Made by a program: the position numbers and the translations under genes
Part shown: piece by piece, positions 6,295-12,987 of the stretch
How the letters are laid out: every line of letters begins with the position of its first letter
Numbering within the stretch: position 1 is the first letter of the stretch
Origin: Clostridiales bacterium
GTDB lineage: Bacteria; Bacillota; Clostridia; TANB77; CAG-508
DNA length: 12,987 nt
Assembly (NCBI GenBank): GCA_003518755.1
Contig: DOYA01000145.1
Span: 1-12,987, forward strand
Direction of reading: 5' to 3'
Notes under the pieces: model-generated
What the model saw: the letters and a program-made list of their open reading frames with translations, nothing else
Told to the model about the DNA's origin: nothing
The model's database searches: none

Positions 6295-7146
6295 TTATTC
6301 TGTATAATCCATTCCATATTGTGCATATAGCCATTTCATATAATTAAAAGGCTCAATTGTATCAGGTTTACCATATTCAACTCCATGAGTATCTACAGTA
6401 ACAGATGAAATTTTAACATCAGTTACTGGTGTAGATATTTCCGCATTTTGATTACTACTATTCTCACCATCTGAGTTTTCATCGGTGCTAGCAGCCTTAC
6501 ATTCAACATTTTCTATATTATGAACAACATCCATTCCTTCTATTACTTTTCCAAATCCTGCATAATAACCATCTAGATTTGTATGGTTATTTGTTGTCAT
6601 TATAAAAAATTGAGAACCTGCTGAATTATAAGATTGCTCTGCTAAAGTAGGTGAATAAGAAGTATAATCAGCTCTTGCCATAGCAAGTGTTCCTTCTGTT
6701 AAATTCAAAGTATTATTTTTATATCCATTTGCAATAAATTCACCTTTAATATTATAATCTGATGTAGATGTAGCATCATGTCCATTTGAATATTTATATT
6801 TTGCATTTTCATCATCTGAGTTATATAAATCAGCAAATGTTGGAGAACCTGTTCCATCACCTTTTGAATCTCCACCTTGTATCATAAAGTCTTTAACAAC
6901 TCTATGAAATTTAACACCATTATAATATCCATTATTTGCTAATGTAATAAAGTTTTTTACAGCCTCTGGTGCAAATTCTGGATATAATTCTAATTTTACT
7001 GTTCCATAATTTTCAATTTCCATTGTAACAGTTGGATTAGGAATATTTAAAGTTTTTTTCTTGTAATATCCAAATCCAAGTACTCCTAATATTATTATAA
7101 TTAAAACTAATGCTATAAGCCAACATATTTTTGAAATGTTTTTCAT
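6295..7146 (-). CDS. Membrane-anchored cyclophilin-type peptidyl-prolyl isomerase
   Basis: A 283-residue protein with an N-terminal membrane anchor (hydrophobic residues 8-27) followed by YYKKK, and an extracytoplasmic cyclophilin domain that would catalyse cis-trans isomerisation of prolyl bonds in exported proteins. The domain begins TVTMEIENYGTVKLELYP and has FHRVVKDFMIQGGD at 80-93, including the catalytic Arg82. GSQFFIM lies at 177-183 and GYYAGFGKVIEGMDVV around 193-208. No lipobox cysteine is present, so this is not a typical lipoprotein like PrsA. Insertions relative to minimal cyclophilins lie around residues 100-145 and 160-175. A Ser/Asn/Glu-rich linker (about 218-238) and a C-terminal tail ending MKWLYAQYGMDYTE are unusual for the family. 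It lies 32 bases after disA and is probably cotranscribed with it. Confidence 0.92.
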   Translation of the reverse strand: MKNISKICWLIALVLIIIILGVLGFGYYKKKTLNIPNPTVTMEIENYGTVKLELYPEFAPEAVKNFITLANNGYYNGVKFHRVVKDFMIQGGDSKGDGTGSPTFADLYNSDDENAKYKYSNGHDATSTSDYNIKGEFIANGYKNNTLNLTEGTLAMARADYTSYSPTLAEQSYNSAGSQFFIMTTNNHTNLDGYYAGFGKVIEGMDVVHNIENVECKAASTDENSDGENSSNQNAEISTPVTDVKISSVTVDTHGVEYGKPDTIEPFNYMKWLYAQYGMDYTE

Positions 7147-7178
7147 TTTTAAATCTTCCTTTCTTTTTTATATTTATT

Positions 7179-8267
7179 TTAATTAATCATATTGTCAAAT
7201 ACAAATTGCTCCTGCATTCTGCTTAAAGAATTTTTAATATTTCTTGCTCTAACTTCTCCAATACCTTCAACATTGTCCAAATCTTCTATACTTGCATCTA
7301 TAATATGTTGAAAAGATTCAAATCCTTGTACTAAATTTTCTACAATATTATTTGGCATTCTAGGTATTTTACTAAGTATTCTATATCCTCTAGGATATAC
7401 TCCCACCTCATCAAAATCAGCAAAACTATCATACCCAAGTATTTTTGCAATATTTTGATCTTTTAGTAAATCTTCATATGTTAAATTTATTATTTCATCT
7501 ATTGATTGCTCTATTGTTTTGTCTTCTATAATTTTATAATCTTTGATAATTAATTCTTCTTCATTTTCTAAACCTGCAACTAATTGTTCTAACTGCATAT
7601 CAACCAATCTTCCATCATTTCCAAGTTCTGCAATCTGCCTTTCTATTTCATTTACAATTTGCATAACCATCTCTGCTCTTTGAATTACACTGATTACATT
7701 TTCTAAAGTTACTATATCATTAAATTCATATTCATTTAAAATATTTAATTTACTATCAAAAACCTTTTTGTATTTTTCTAGAGTTTGTATTGCTTGATTT
7801 GCTTTATTTAAAACAACAGATGTATCTTCTAAAACATATCTTTCATTATCTATAAAAATTGTTATAATATTTCTTCTTTGCGAAATACTTATAACCAATT
7901 CTCCCGTTTGTCTTGCTGTTCTTTCTGCAGTTCTGTGTCTTGTTCCTGTTTCAACTGTAGCAATAGAACTATCTGGAAGAAGTTCAGCATTAGCAAATAG
8001 AATCTTTTTCATATCTGCACTTAGTACAATTGCACCATCCATTTTGGCAAGTTCGTATAATTTTGATGGAGTAAAATCTTCATTTATTGTAAATCCACCA
8101 TCAACAAGTTTATTAATGTTTTCTTCATTATCAGTAAAATAGAGTAATGCTCCTGTTCTTGCTCTTAAAATGTTTTCTAAACCATTTCTAATTGGTGTTC
8201 CAGGTGCTATTTTTTTTAATATTTCTGTTATTTTATCTTCACTTTTTACTCTCAAATTAAATATCAT
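7179..8267 (-). CDS. disA: DNA integrity scanning diadenylate cyclase DisA
   Basis: DisA condenses two ATP into cyclic di-AMP and is inhibited by branched DNA. The 362-residue protein has the full architecture: an N-terminal DAC domain (about 1-140) with the DGA motif at 77-79 and the RHR motif in GTRHRTAER at 108-116, a helical spine (about 150-290), and a C-terminal helix-hairpin-helix domain with VEGIGEVRARNIKNSL near 333-348. All catalytic motifs are intact. The ATG at 8267 directly follows AAAGGG with almost no spacing, so the true start may be the in-frame TTG at 8255. In many Firmicutes disA sits with radA and clpC. Here it is between a structured intergenic element and a cyclophilin gene. 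Confidence 0.96.
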   Translation of the reverse strand: MIFNLRVKSEDKITEILKKIAPGTPIRNGLENILRARTGALLYFTDNEENINKLVDGGFTINEDFTPSKLYELAKMDGAIVLSADMKKILFANAELLPDSSIATVETGTRHRTAERTARQTGELVISISQRRNIITIFIDNERYVLEDTSVVLNKANQAIQTLEKYKKVFDSKLNILNEYEFNDIVTLENVISVIQRAEMVMQIVNEIERQIAELGNDGRLVDMQLEQLVAGLENEEELIIKDYKIIEDKTIEQSIDEIINLTYEDLLKDQNIAKILGYDSFADFDEVGVYPRGYRILSKIPRMPNNIVENLVQGFESFQHIIDASIEDLDNVEGIGEVRARNIKNSLSRMQEQFVFDNMIN

Positions 8268-8298
8268 CCCTTTCTATAATATAAGTTCAATTTAACTT

Positions 8299-8488
8299 TT
8301 ATTTGCCAGAGTTATAAATATATATTTTAGAATGGAGTGCGTAAGCGCACAACCGAAGCGTTAGCGAAGGGCGACTGGAGCAATTGACATATATAGTTCA
8401 ATAATATAATTTATTATATTATTGAACATATGAAAATTGCGACACCAAACGAAAAGATAAAATATATATTTATAACTCTGACAAATAA
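8299..8488. repeat. Structured 190-bp element with 31-bp terminal inverted repeats
   Basis: The ends at 8299-8329 and 8458-8488 are inverted repeats matching at 30 of 31 bases. In minus-strand RNA the mismatch becomes a G-U pair, so the arms pair completely. Inside are a GTGCG/CGCAC hairpin (8337-8350), a GC-rich stretch with AAGCGTTAGCGAAGGGCGAC, and a perfect 14-base hairpin (8396-8427). No ORF of note is present. It fills the 228-base gap between the thioesterase stop and disA. It could be a MITE-like insertion, a structured RNA, or a barrier to transcription into disA. TTAACT occurs just outside both ends, but at unequal distances, so target duplication is uncertain. Confidence 0.65.
8396..8427. 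other. Perfect 14-bp hairpin inside the structured element
   Basis: GTTCAATAATATAA at 8396-8409 and its exact complement at 8414-8427 enclose a four-base TTTA loop. No T-run follows on either strand, so it is not a classical terminator by itself. Confidence 0.6.
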
Positions 8489-8495
8489 TATCTAA

Positions 8496-9221
8496 TTAAC
8501 TAATTTTTATTATTGAATGTAAAACTTTATCATCTTCACTTTTAATTGTAATAATATGTTTATCATTTTCTATGGTATAATAGCATTTTACCTTTTGTCC
8601 TAATAAAATTTGATGTTTATACATAATATTTACATTTTTTAGTTCATCACCAAAGAATATATTTTCAGGTAAATTTTCGTAAGCAAGTTTTAAATAATTC
8701 AAATTATGCATATGTTTATTTATATCAATATCTGATCTTCTAACATCATATAACATGCTAAATGTTTTTTCATTTGGTTCTGCAATTTTTTCAATATCTT
8801 CTGATTCAAATACATGTATAGTTTCAGAATTATATGGTTCATATATTTCATCTGTTAATTTTGTTATTCTATTAGTATTAAAGTCATATAATACCCATTT
8901 TGATGTAGCAATAGCAACCAATTTATCTTCACAAAAAACTTCAAAATCACGATATGAAAAAAAATAGTTTTTTGAAATATTTCGTGCCCAAGTCTTAATC
9001 TGCAACTCTTTTTCATATATAGGTCTATCTAAAACTCTTAATTTCCAATCCATTAATAACCATGCTCTTTTTTTAGTTTCTATATCATTTGCTCCATATC
9101 CACAAGTTGCAGAATGTGAGCAAGCAATTTCTTCAAGATATTTTAAATATCCTAAATTAGTTATTTGATTATTTTTACCAATATCTTCAATACCTATTAG
9201 GTATTTTCTTTCAAATTTCAT
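8496..9221 (-). CDS. Acyl-ACP thioesterase (FatA/FatB-like, double hotdog)
   Basis: A 241-residue cytosolic enzyme of the acyl-ACP thioesterase family, which releases free fatty acids from acyl carrier protein. Two hotdog domains are recognisable. The first, about 1-130, carries the long helix NLGYLKYLEEIACSHSATCGYG and the conserved RAWLLMDWKLRVLDRPIYEK segment with tryptophans 54 and 59. The second, from about 150, holds RRSDIDINKHMHNLNYLKLA at 161-180, where the Asp, Asn and His of DIDINKHMHN correspond to the catalytic region of the family. Start chosen from GGAGG seven bases before the ATG. It follows pgi by 88 bases and is followed by the structured element. Chain-length preference cannot be read from the sequence. 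Confidence 0.9.
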   Translation of the reverse strand: MKFERKYLIGIEDIGKNNQITNLGYLKYLEEIACSHSATCGYGANDIETKKRAWLLMDWKLRVLDRPIYEKELQIKTWARNISKNYFFSYRDFEVFCEDKLVAIATSKWVLYDFNTNRITKLTDEIYEPYNSETIHVFESEDIEKIAEPNEKTFSMLYDVRRSDIDINKHMHNLNYLKLAYENLPENIFFGDELKNVNIMYKHQILLGQKVKCYYTIENDKHIITIKSEDDKVLHSIIKIS

Positions 9222-9309
9222 ATATCCTCCAAGTAATAATTTTCATATCATTATTCAATCCGCAACTTGCTTTCATTGTATATGCTTTTTAACACAGTCA
9301 AAATTGTAA

Positions 9310-10629
9310 TTATTTTTCAACGTATCCTGGTTTTTTAAGAAGTCTAAACATATTACTCTTATACGCCTCCACTCCTGGTTGATTAAAAGGATTTACTCCT
9401 AAAATATTTCCAGACATAGCAGTAGCTAATTCAAAGAAATAAATAAGACCTCCTAAATTTTCTTCATCTAATTTTTCAAGAGAAATGTGAATATTAGGTA
9501 CTCCTCCAGAAACATGAGCTTCTATTGTACCTTCCATAGCTTTTTTATTAACATAATCCAAATCTTTTCCAGCTAAATAGTTTAATCCATCAAGATTATC
9601 ATCATCTGAATTAATTGTTATATTTGATTTTGGGTTATCTATACTTATAACAGTTTCAAAAAGATTTCTCAAACCTTCTTGCATATATTGCCCCATAGAA
9701 TGTAAATCTGTTGTTAAGTCTATTCCTGCTGGAAATATTCCTTCTTGTTCTTTTCCCTCACTTTCTCCATAAAGCTGTTTTAACCATTCTGTCATATAAT
9801 GCATTTTTGGTTCATAATTAGCAAAAACTTCAATTGTTTTATTATCCTTATATAAAATGTTTCTTAAAACTGCATATTGATAACACTCATTATATTTCAA
9901 ATTACTATCATTATAATTATCTTGTGCAAGTTTTGCACCATTCATTAATTTCTCAATATCTATTCCAGCACACGCTATTGGAAGTAGTCCAACAGGTGTT
10001 AATACAGAAAATCTTCCACCAATATTATCAGGAATAACAAAAGTTTCATATCCTTCTTCATCTGATAAGGTTTTTAAAGCTCCTTTGGCTTTATCTGTAG
10101 TTACATAGATTCTACTTCTAGCTTCATCAATGCCATATTTATTTTCTAATATTTCTCTAAAAATTCTAAAGGCAATTGCTGGTTCTGTAGTAGTCCCAGA
10201 TTTTGATATTACATTTATTGAAAAGTCTTTATCTCCTATTACTTCAATTAATTCATTAATATAATTTGGATTCAAATTGTTTCCTGCATATAATACTAAC
10301 GTATGTTTTCTTTGTTTTAAAGTTTGCATTTGATAAAAAGAACTGCTTAATGCTTCAATTACAGCTCTTGCACCTAAATAAGATCCTCCAATTCCAATAA
10401 CTAAAAGTATATCTGAATCTTTGTTTATTCTTTTTGCAGCTGTTTGAATTCTTTTAAATTCTTTTTTATCATAATTTGTAGGAAGATCTAACCATCCAAC
10501 AAAATCTTTTTCATCATCTTTTCTTCTGTGTAAATCTTTATGTATATTTTCAACCTGCTCTTTATATTTCATAATCTCCTTTTTATCTATCCCAGCATTT
10601 TTTAAGTCAATTTTAATTTCCATAAACAT
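9310..10629 (-). CDS. pgi: Glucose-6-phosphate isomerase
   Basis: Interconverts glucose 6-phosphate and fructose 6-phosphate in glycolysis and gluconeogenesis. The 439-residue length fits the short Gram-positive form. The two SIS domains show VIGIGGSYLGARA at 77-89, the phosphate-binding loop SKSGTTTEP at 142-150, and GGRFSVLTPVGL at 204-215. The catalytic glutamate lies in YGESEGK (Glu289), the ring-opening histidine in TTDLHSMGQYMQEG (His310), and the lysine near the C-terminus in GVEAYKSNMF. Two in-frame ATGs, 10629 and 10623, are possible: AAGGA is nine bases from the first and GAAGG about nine from the second. It follows the rpmA terminator, so it probably has its own promoter. The last codons and the following bases are identical over 21 bases to the end of the yetF-like gene. 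Confidence 0.97.
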   Translation of the reverse strand: MFMEIKIDLKNAGIDKKEIMKYKEQVENIHKDLHRRKDDEKDFVGWLDLPTNYDKKEFKRIQTAAKRINKDSDILLVIGIGGSYLGARAVIEALSSSFYQMQTLKQRKHTLVLYAGNNLNPNYINELIEVIGDKDFSINVISKSGTTTEPAIAFRIFREILENKYGIDEARSRIYVTTDKAKGALKTLSDEEGYETFVIPDNIGGRFSVLTPVGLLPIACAGIDIEKLMNGAKLAQDNYNDSNLKYNECYQYAVLRNILYKDNKTIEVFANYEPKMHYMTEWLKQLYGESEGKEQEGIFPAGIDLTTDLHSMGQYMQEGLRNLFETVISIDNPKSNITINSDDDNLDGLNYLAGKDLDYVNKKAMEGTIEAHVSGGVPNIHISLEKLDEENLGGLIYFFELATAMSGNILGVNPFNQPGVEAYKSNMFRLLKKPGYVEK

Positions 10630-10661
10630 CTACCTTCTTCCTTTATTTAATTTCAAAAGTA

Positions 10662-10690
10662 ATTTTACACTAAAAAAAAGAAAATCACAA
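10662..10690 (-). promoter_or_regulatory. Possible pgi promoter overlapping the upstream terminator
   Basis: Minus strand TTGTGA (10685-10690), 17 bases, then TAAAAT (10662-10667) preceded by TGTG. The -35 hexamer lies in an arm of the rpmA terminator hairpin, so termination and initiation would share sequence. Confidence 0.35.
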
Positions 10691-10710
10691 TAGATTTTTG
10701 TGATTTTCTT
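10672..10710 (-). terminator. Rho-independent terminator of the rplU-rpmA operon
   Basis: Minus-strand arms 10698-10710 and 10678-10690 (AAGAAAATCACAA and its complement) form a 13-base perfect stem with a seven-base loop. A run of T covers the end at 10672-10679. It lies 16 bases after the rpmA stop. Confidence 0.85.
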
Positions 10711-10726
10711 ATAATTTCTTATTTAA

Positions 10727-10987
10727 TTAAGCTGATGCTGGATATACACTAACCTTTTTCTTAGTTTTACCTTTTCTTTCGAATTTAACAGTTCCATCAA
10801 CTAAAGCAAAAAGTGTGTCATCACTACCTTTTCCAACATTAGTTCCAGGATGTATTTTAGTTCCTCTTTGTCTAACAAGAATATTTCCTGCTAATACAAA
10901 TTGTCCATCAGCTCTTTTTACACCTAAACGTTTTGACTGACTATCTCTACCGTTTCTTGTACTACCTTGCCCAACGTGATGTGCCAT
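10727..10987 (-). CDS. rpmA: 50S ribosomal protein L27, short form
   Basis: L27 lies at the peptidyl transferase centre, its N-terminal tail reaching the tRNA ends. The protein is 86 residues from the ATG at 10987, which has GGGAG nine bases upstream; an in-frame TTG at 10996 overlaps that site and is rejected. Family features are GSTRNGRDSQSKRLGVKR and GNILVRQRGTKIHPG, then VGKGSDDTLFALVDG. It starts MAHHVGQGST, without the LQFFA-type extension that most Firmicutes L27 carry and that the protease Prp removes. Consistently, no prp gene lies between rplU and rpmA, where it usually is; only 57 bases separate them. The HHV near the N-terminus differs from the usual HKK. Confidence 0.96.
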   Translation of the reverse strand: MAHHVGQGSTRNGRDSQSKRLGVKRADGQFVLAGNILVRQRGTKIHPGTNVGKGSDDTLFALVDGTVKFERKGKTKKKVSVYPASA

Positions 10988-11044
10988 ATTTCTCAACTCC
11001 CTTCGATTTTATTTTATATCTCTTTTAATAAAATACATTTTAAT

Positions 11045-11419
11045 TTATGCTTCTACTTTTTCAGCTACTTTTGCAGTTTCTTTTTTCTCTTCAGCTTTTT
11101 TTGTAGCAGTTGTCTTAATTGAAGTTATTTCAACTTTTGTGTATGGTTGTCTATGTCCTTGTTTTGTTCTTTCATTCTTTTTAGGCTTCATTTTAAATAC
11201 AATTATTTTTTTAGCCTTTCCATGAGAAACAACTTTTCCCTCAACCTTTACACCTGTAACATAAGGATTTCCTACTTGTACTTTTCCATCATTAGATACT
11301 AAAACTACATTGTCAAATGTAACTTTTTTACCTTCTTCTGCATCTAATTTTTCGAAAAATACTACATCTCCTTCTGAAACTTTGTACTGTCTTCCACAGC
11401 TTTCAATTATTGCGTACAT
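11045..11419 (-). CDS. rplU: 50S ribosomal protein L21
   Basis: L21 binds 23S rRNA in the large subunit. The 124-residue protein begins MYAIIESCGRQYKVSEGD, the family signature, and continues with DAEEGKKVTFDNVVLV and the conserved KMKPKKNERTKQGHRQPYTKVEI block at about 77-99. The last 20 or so residues (KKAEEKKETAKVAEKVEA) are a charged Ala/Lys/Glu tail beyond the usual 103-residue length, a variable extension seen in some Firmicutes. A strong GGAGG lies eight to ten bases before the ATG. It is the first gene of an operon with rpmA, after a leader and a consensus promoter. Confidence 0.97.
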   Translation of the reverse strand: MYAIIESCGRQYKVSEGDVVFFEKLDAEEGKKVTFDNVVLVSNDGKVQVGNPYVTGVKVEGKVVSHGKAKKIIVFKMKPKKNERTKQGHRQPYTKVEITSIKTTATKKAEEKKETAKVAEKVEA

Positions 11420-11516
11420 TCCAAATGCACCTCCTTATTTGTATACTCGCTAATCCTTAATTTCAGGTAGTTACTGATTATATAACATTTATGTACCTTG
11501 ACTAAGCGGATTACAG
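11420..11516 (-). ncRNA. Probable L21 autoregulatory leader
   Basis: The transcript from the promoter at 11523-11551 would carry about 95 untranslated bases before rplU. TAATCC near its 5' end can pair with GGATTA near the ribosome binding site, closing a multi-part structure. Firmicutes have a known structured L21 leader that controls this operon, and position and size fit. I cannot confirm a covariance match. Confidence 0.5.
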
Positions 11517-11522
11517 AAAACT

Positions 11523-11551
11523 ATTATACTATATAATTCTGCGCTTGTCAA
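11523..11551 (-). promoter_or_regulatory. Consensus SigA promoter for rplU-rpmA
   Basis: Minus strand TTGACA (11546-11551), a 17-base spacer, then TATAAT (11523-11528). Both hexamers are perfect consensus with ideal spacing, as expected for a ribosomal protein operon. Confidence 0.9.
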
Positions 11552-11597
11552 TGGTTTTTTGATTAATTTTTGCCTTTTTGTTATATAATGGTTTAAA

Positions 11598-11981
11598 TCA
11601 AAAAATATTATCTAAATTAAAAGAATACTTGTCACTTAAGTGATTAACCAAAAAAATAGTTTTTTCAACTTCACATATTGCTTCATTATAATCTTCAGTT
11701 TCTACAAAGCTCTTACATGAAGTAAATGTTGTTTCAATTTTTTCTATTTCATTATGTTCTAAATAATATGATAATTTATGATGTACATTATCTATTTTAC
11801 TTTGAATGATTTTGGTTTTTTCATTTGCATTATAGCTAGAATTATTAATAATATTTTGTTTTAGTTCATTTAATTCATTAGTTAAAGATTCTACATTTTT
11901 CTTTGTATATTTTTGTGTTATAAAATCGCCAATAAAAATTACCAAAATAATAATTATTATAATAGATATTTCTTTATACAT
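11598..11981 (-). CDS. DUF4363 family membrane-anchored protein
   Basis: About 127 residues. A hydrophobic N-terminal segment (EISIIIIIILVIFIGDFI, roughly residues 4-21) is a membrane anchor or uncleaved signal. The rest is helical and charged (VESLTNELNELKQNI and later helices ending VEKTIFLVNHLSDKYSFNLDNIF). This matches DUF4363 proteins, which in Clostridia often lie directly beside YetF/DUF421 genes, as here. The function is unknown, possibly spore-related by association. The ATG at 11981 is favoured over that at 11987 because AAGGAG is seven bases from the first and almost touches the second. It follows the yetF-like gene by 41 bases. No terminator is evident between its stop and the rplU promoter. 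Confidence 0.75.
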   Translation of the reverse strand: MYKEISIIIIIILVIFIGDFITQKYTKKNVESLTNELNELKQNIINNSSYNANEKTKIIQSKIDNVHHKLSYYLEHNEIEKIETTFTSCKSFVETEDYNEAICEVEKTIFLVNHLSDKYSFNLDNIF

Positions 11982-12022
11982 TTTCATACTCCTTAATTTC
12001 TATATCACAGTAAAAATTGTAA

Positions 12023-12703
12023 TTATTTTTCAATCGTACTCTTTTTTTGGGAAAAAATTTGTCCCTTTCCATCTATAGTAACTAAAAGTGCTTGATCTGG
12101 TTTGTATCCAAACTTTAGAACTTCAGACTCTAACCATTTATAATCTTTTTTTAACTTTTTTAGATTTTTAGTCATCACTTTTCCATCTACTACTAAATCA
12201 TATGGTATTCCTTCATACTCTGGGGTAATTCCAAAATCTTCTGGAATTGTATATCTTTTGTTTGACTTTTCTATAACACTAATTTGTCCACTAGTTTCAA
12301 GAATTGCATATTCAACATCAAAAATATTCACAATATTTTTGTCTCTTAGTCTTTCTTGTAATTCATTTAACGTAAATCTTTCTTTTTTTAAAGCATTCTC
12401 ATCAATCTTACCCCTATATATTAAAATTCGAGGTTTTCCACAAATTATTTCTCTTGCTTTCATACTTTTTAAATTAATTATTGATATTAATAAGTGCATA
12501 ACAAGTAATCCTAGAATCGGAACTATTCCATTTGATATTGGAACACCTGTATCTGTCATTGGAATAGAAGCTAAATCTGCTATCATAATTGCAATTGCAA
12601 GTTCAAAAGGTTGAAGTTGTCCAATTTCTCTTTTTCCCATAAGTCTCATAACAATTAATACAAGAATATACAAAACAATCGCCCTAAAAAAAATAATTAG
12701 CAT
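12023..12703 (-). CDS. YetF/DUF421 family membrane protein
   Basis: A 226-residue membrane protein. About three N-terminal transmembrane helices cover residues 1-80. They contain the family signature MRLMGKREIGQLQPFELAIAIMIADLASIPM. The cytoplasmic C-terminal YetF domain (about 85-220) contains CGKPRILIYRGKIDENAL and RFTLNELQERLRDKNIVNIFDVEYAILETSGQISV. Bacillus relatives include YetF and spore proteins of the 2Duf/YdfR group linked to germinant-receptor stability, so a spore or envelope role is possible but not shown here. GGAGG is seven bases before the ATG. It heads a two-gene unit with DUF4363. Confidence 0.92.
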   Translation of the reverse strand: MLIIFFRAIVLYILVLIVMRLMGKREIGQLQPFELAIAIMIADLASIPMTDTGVPISNGIVPILGLLVMHLLISIINLKSMKAREIICGKPRILIYRGKIDENALKKERFTLNELQERLRDKNIVNIFDVEYAILETSGQISVIEKSNKRYTIPEDFGITPEYEGIPYDLVVDGKVMTKNLKKLKKDYKWLESEVLKFGYKPDQALLVTIDGKGQIFSQKKSTIEK

Positions 12704-12725
12704 AAATTGACCTCCACTAAATAAT

Positions 12726-12787
12726 GAGGTTAGAAGTAGGAAGTCGGTGGTCAGAAATCATTCATCCGACCTCTAACATCTGACTTC
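12726..12787. repeat. Imperfect inverted repeat of the dispersed family
   Basis: Arms 12726-12747 and 12766-12787 are inverted and match at 16 of 22 bases around an 18-base loop. The right arm, read on the minus strand as GAAGTCAGATGTTAGAGGTC, resembles the repeat at 2412-2440, so this may be two copies in opposite orientation. It occupies the 261-base spacer between yetF and the plus-strand gene. The remaining spacer (12788-12950) is AT-rich with no clear feature. Confidence 0.5.
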
Positions 12788-12964
12788 AAATATTATCTCT
12801 TTAAATAGAAATATAATAGTTTATATTTAAAATGTTTATAAATATATTTTTTACTCATTTCATCATTTTATTCTTTTTGTATAAAAATTATTTTATTGTT
12901 AAAAATAATTATATGGAATTTTCTTTCCTAAAATCATGAATTTAAATAAAAGGAGGATAAAAAT

Positions 12965-12987
12965 ATGTCAGAAGCTCAAAGTAGAAC
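12965..12987 (+). CDS. Start of a divergent gene, only 7 codons visible
   Basis: ATG with a strong AAAGGAGG nine bases upstream, reading MSEAQSR before the window ends. It is the only plus-strand gene. Seven codons are too few to identify. A small acid-soluble spore protein would suit the neighbouring YetF/DUF4363 pair, but this is a guess from context. Confidence 0.65.

Noticed and set aside
8396..8427. Rho-independent terminator between the thioesterase and disA
   Set aside because: The stem is perfect, but no T-run follows on either strand; it is better described as part of the larger structured element.
12258..12614. Plus-strand open frame of 118 codons
   Set aside because: Antisense to the YetF-like gene, whose family motifs are unambiguous.
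12879..12920. Sporulation (SigG-type) promoter before the plus-strand gene
   Set aside because: A GTATA string is present, but no convincing -10 element at the right spacing; in such AT-rich DNA it is not distinguishable from chance.

Overview
The window is very AT-rich and looks like chromosome from a low-GC Gram-positive bacterium of the Clostridia type. The signs are AGGAGG-like ribosome binding sites, AGA as the dominant arginine codon, and the neighbour pairs M24 peptidase-efp, rplU-rpmA and DUF4363-YetF. All genes but one run on the minus strand; a plus-strand gene begins in the last 23 bases. No tRNA, rRNA, IS element, phage gene or CRISPR array was seen.

Layout in transcription order (right to left). 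A YetF/DUF421 membrane protein and a DUF4363 protein are followed by a consensus promoter and probable L21 leader driving rplU and rpmA, which end at a strong terminator. Then come pgi, an acyl-ACP thioesterase, a 190-bp structured inverted-repeat element, the c-di-AMP synthase disA and a membrane-anchored cyclophilin. A second run, probably from its own promoter, holds a GT4 glycosyltransferase, a YlbF-family protein, a membrane protein with a HExxH motif, a YqeG-like HAD phosphatase, a prepilin peptidase, an M24 aminopeptidase P-like protein, efp and a zinc-ribbon protein ending at a terminator. A partial unknown gene fills the left edge.

The most striking observation is that three +1 frame discontinuities occur in two adjacent genes: two in the M24 peptidase and one near the N-terminus of the prepilin peptidase. 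At each, the upstream frame runs into a CGG codon, and skipping only its C restores the family sequence, with GGA or GGT read as glycine. In about 3,800 codons I find no other in-frame CGG, whereas CGT and CGA are used normally. This suggests CGG may be unassigned or starved here and resolved by +1 frameshifting or four-base decoding. Mutation or a systematic sequence error remain alternatives.

Other points of interest are a short dispersed repeat (core AGATGTGAGAAGT) that seems to supply ribosome binding sites, L27 without the cleavable N-terminal extension and no prp gene in its usual place, and two intergenic inverted-repeat elements.
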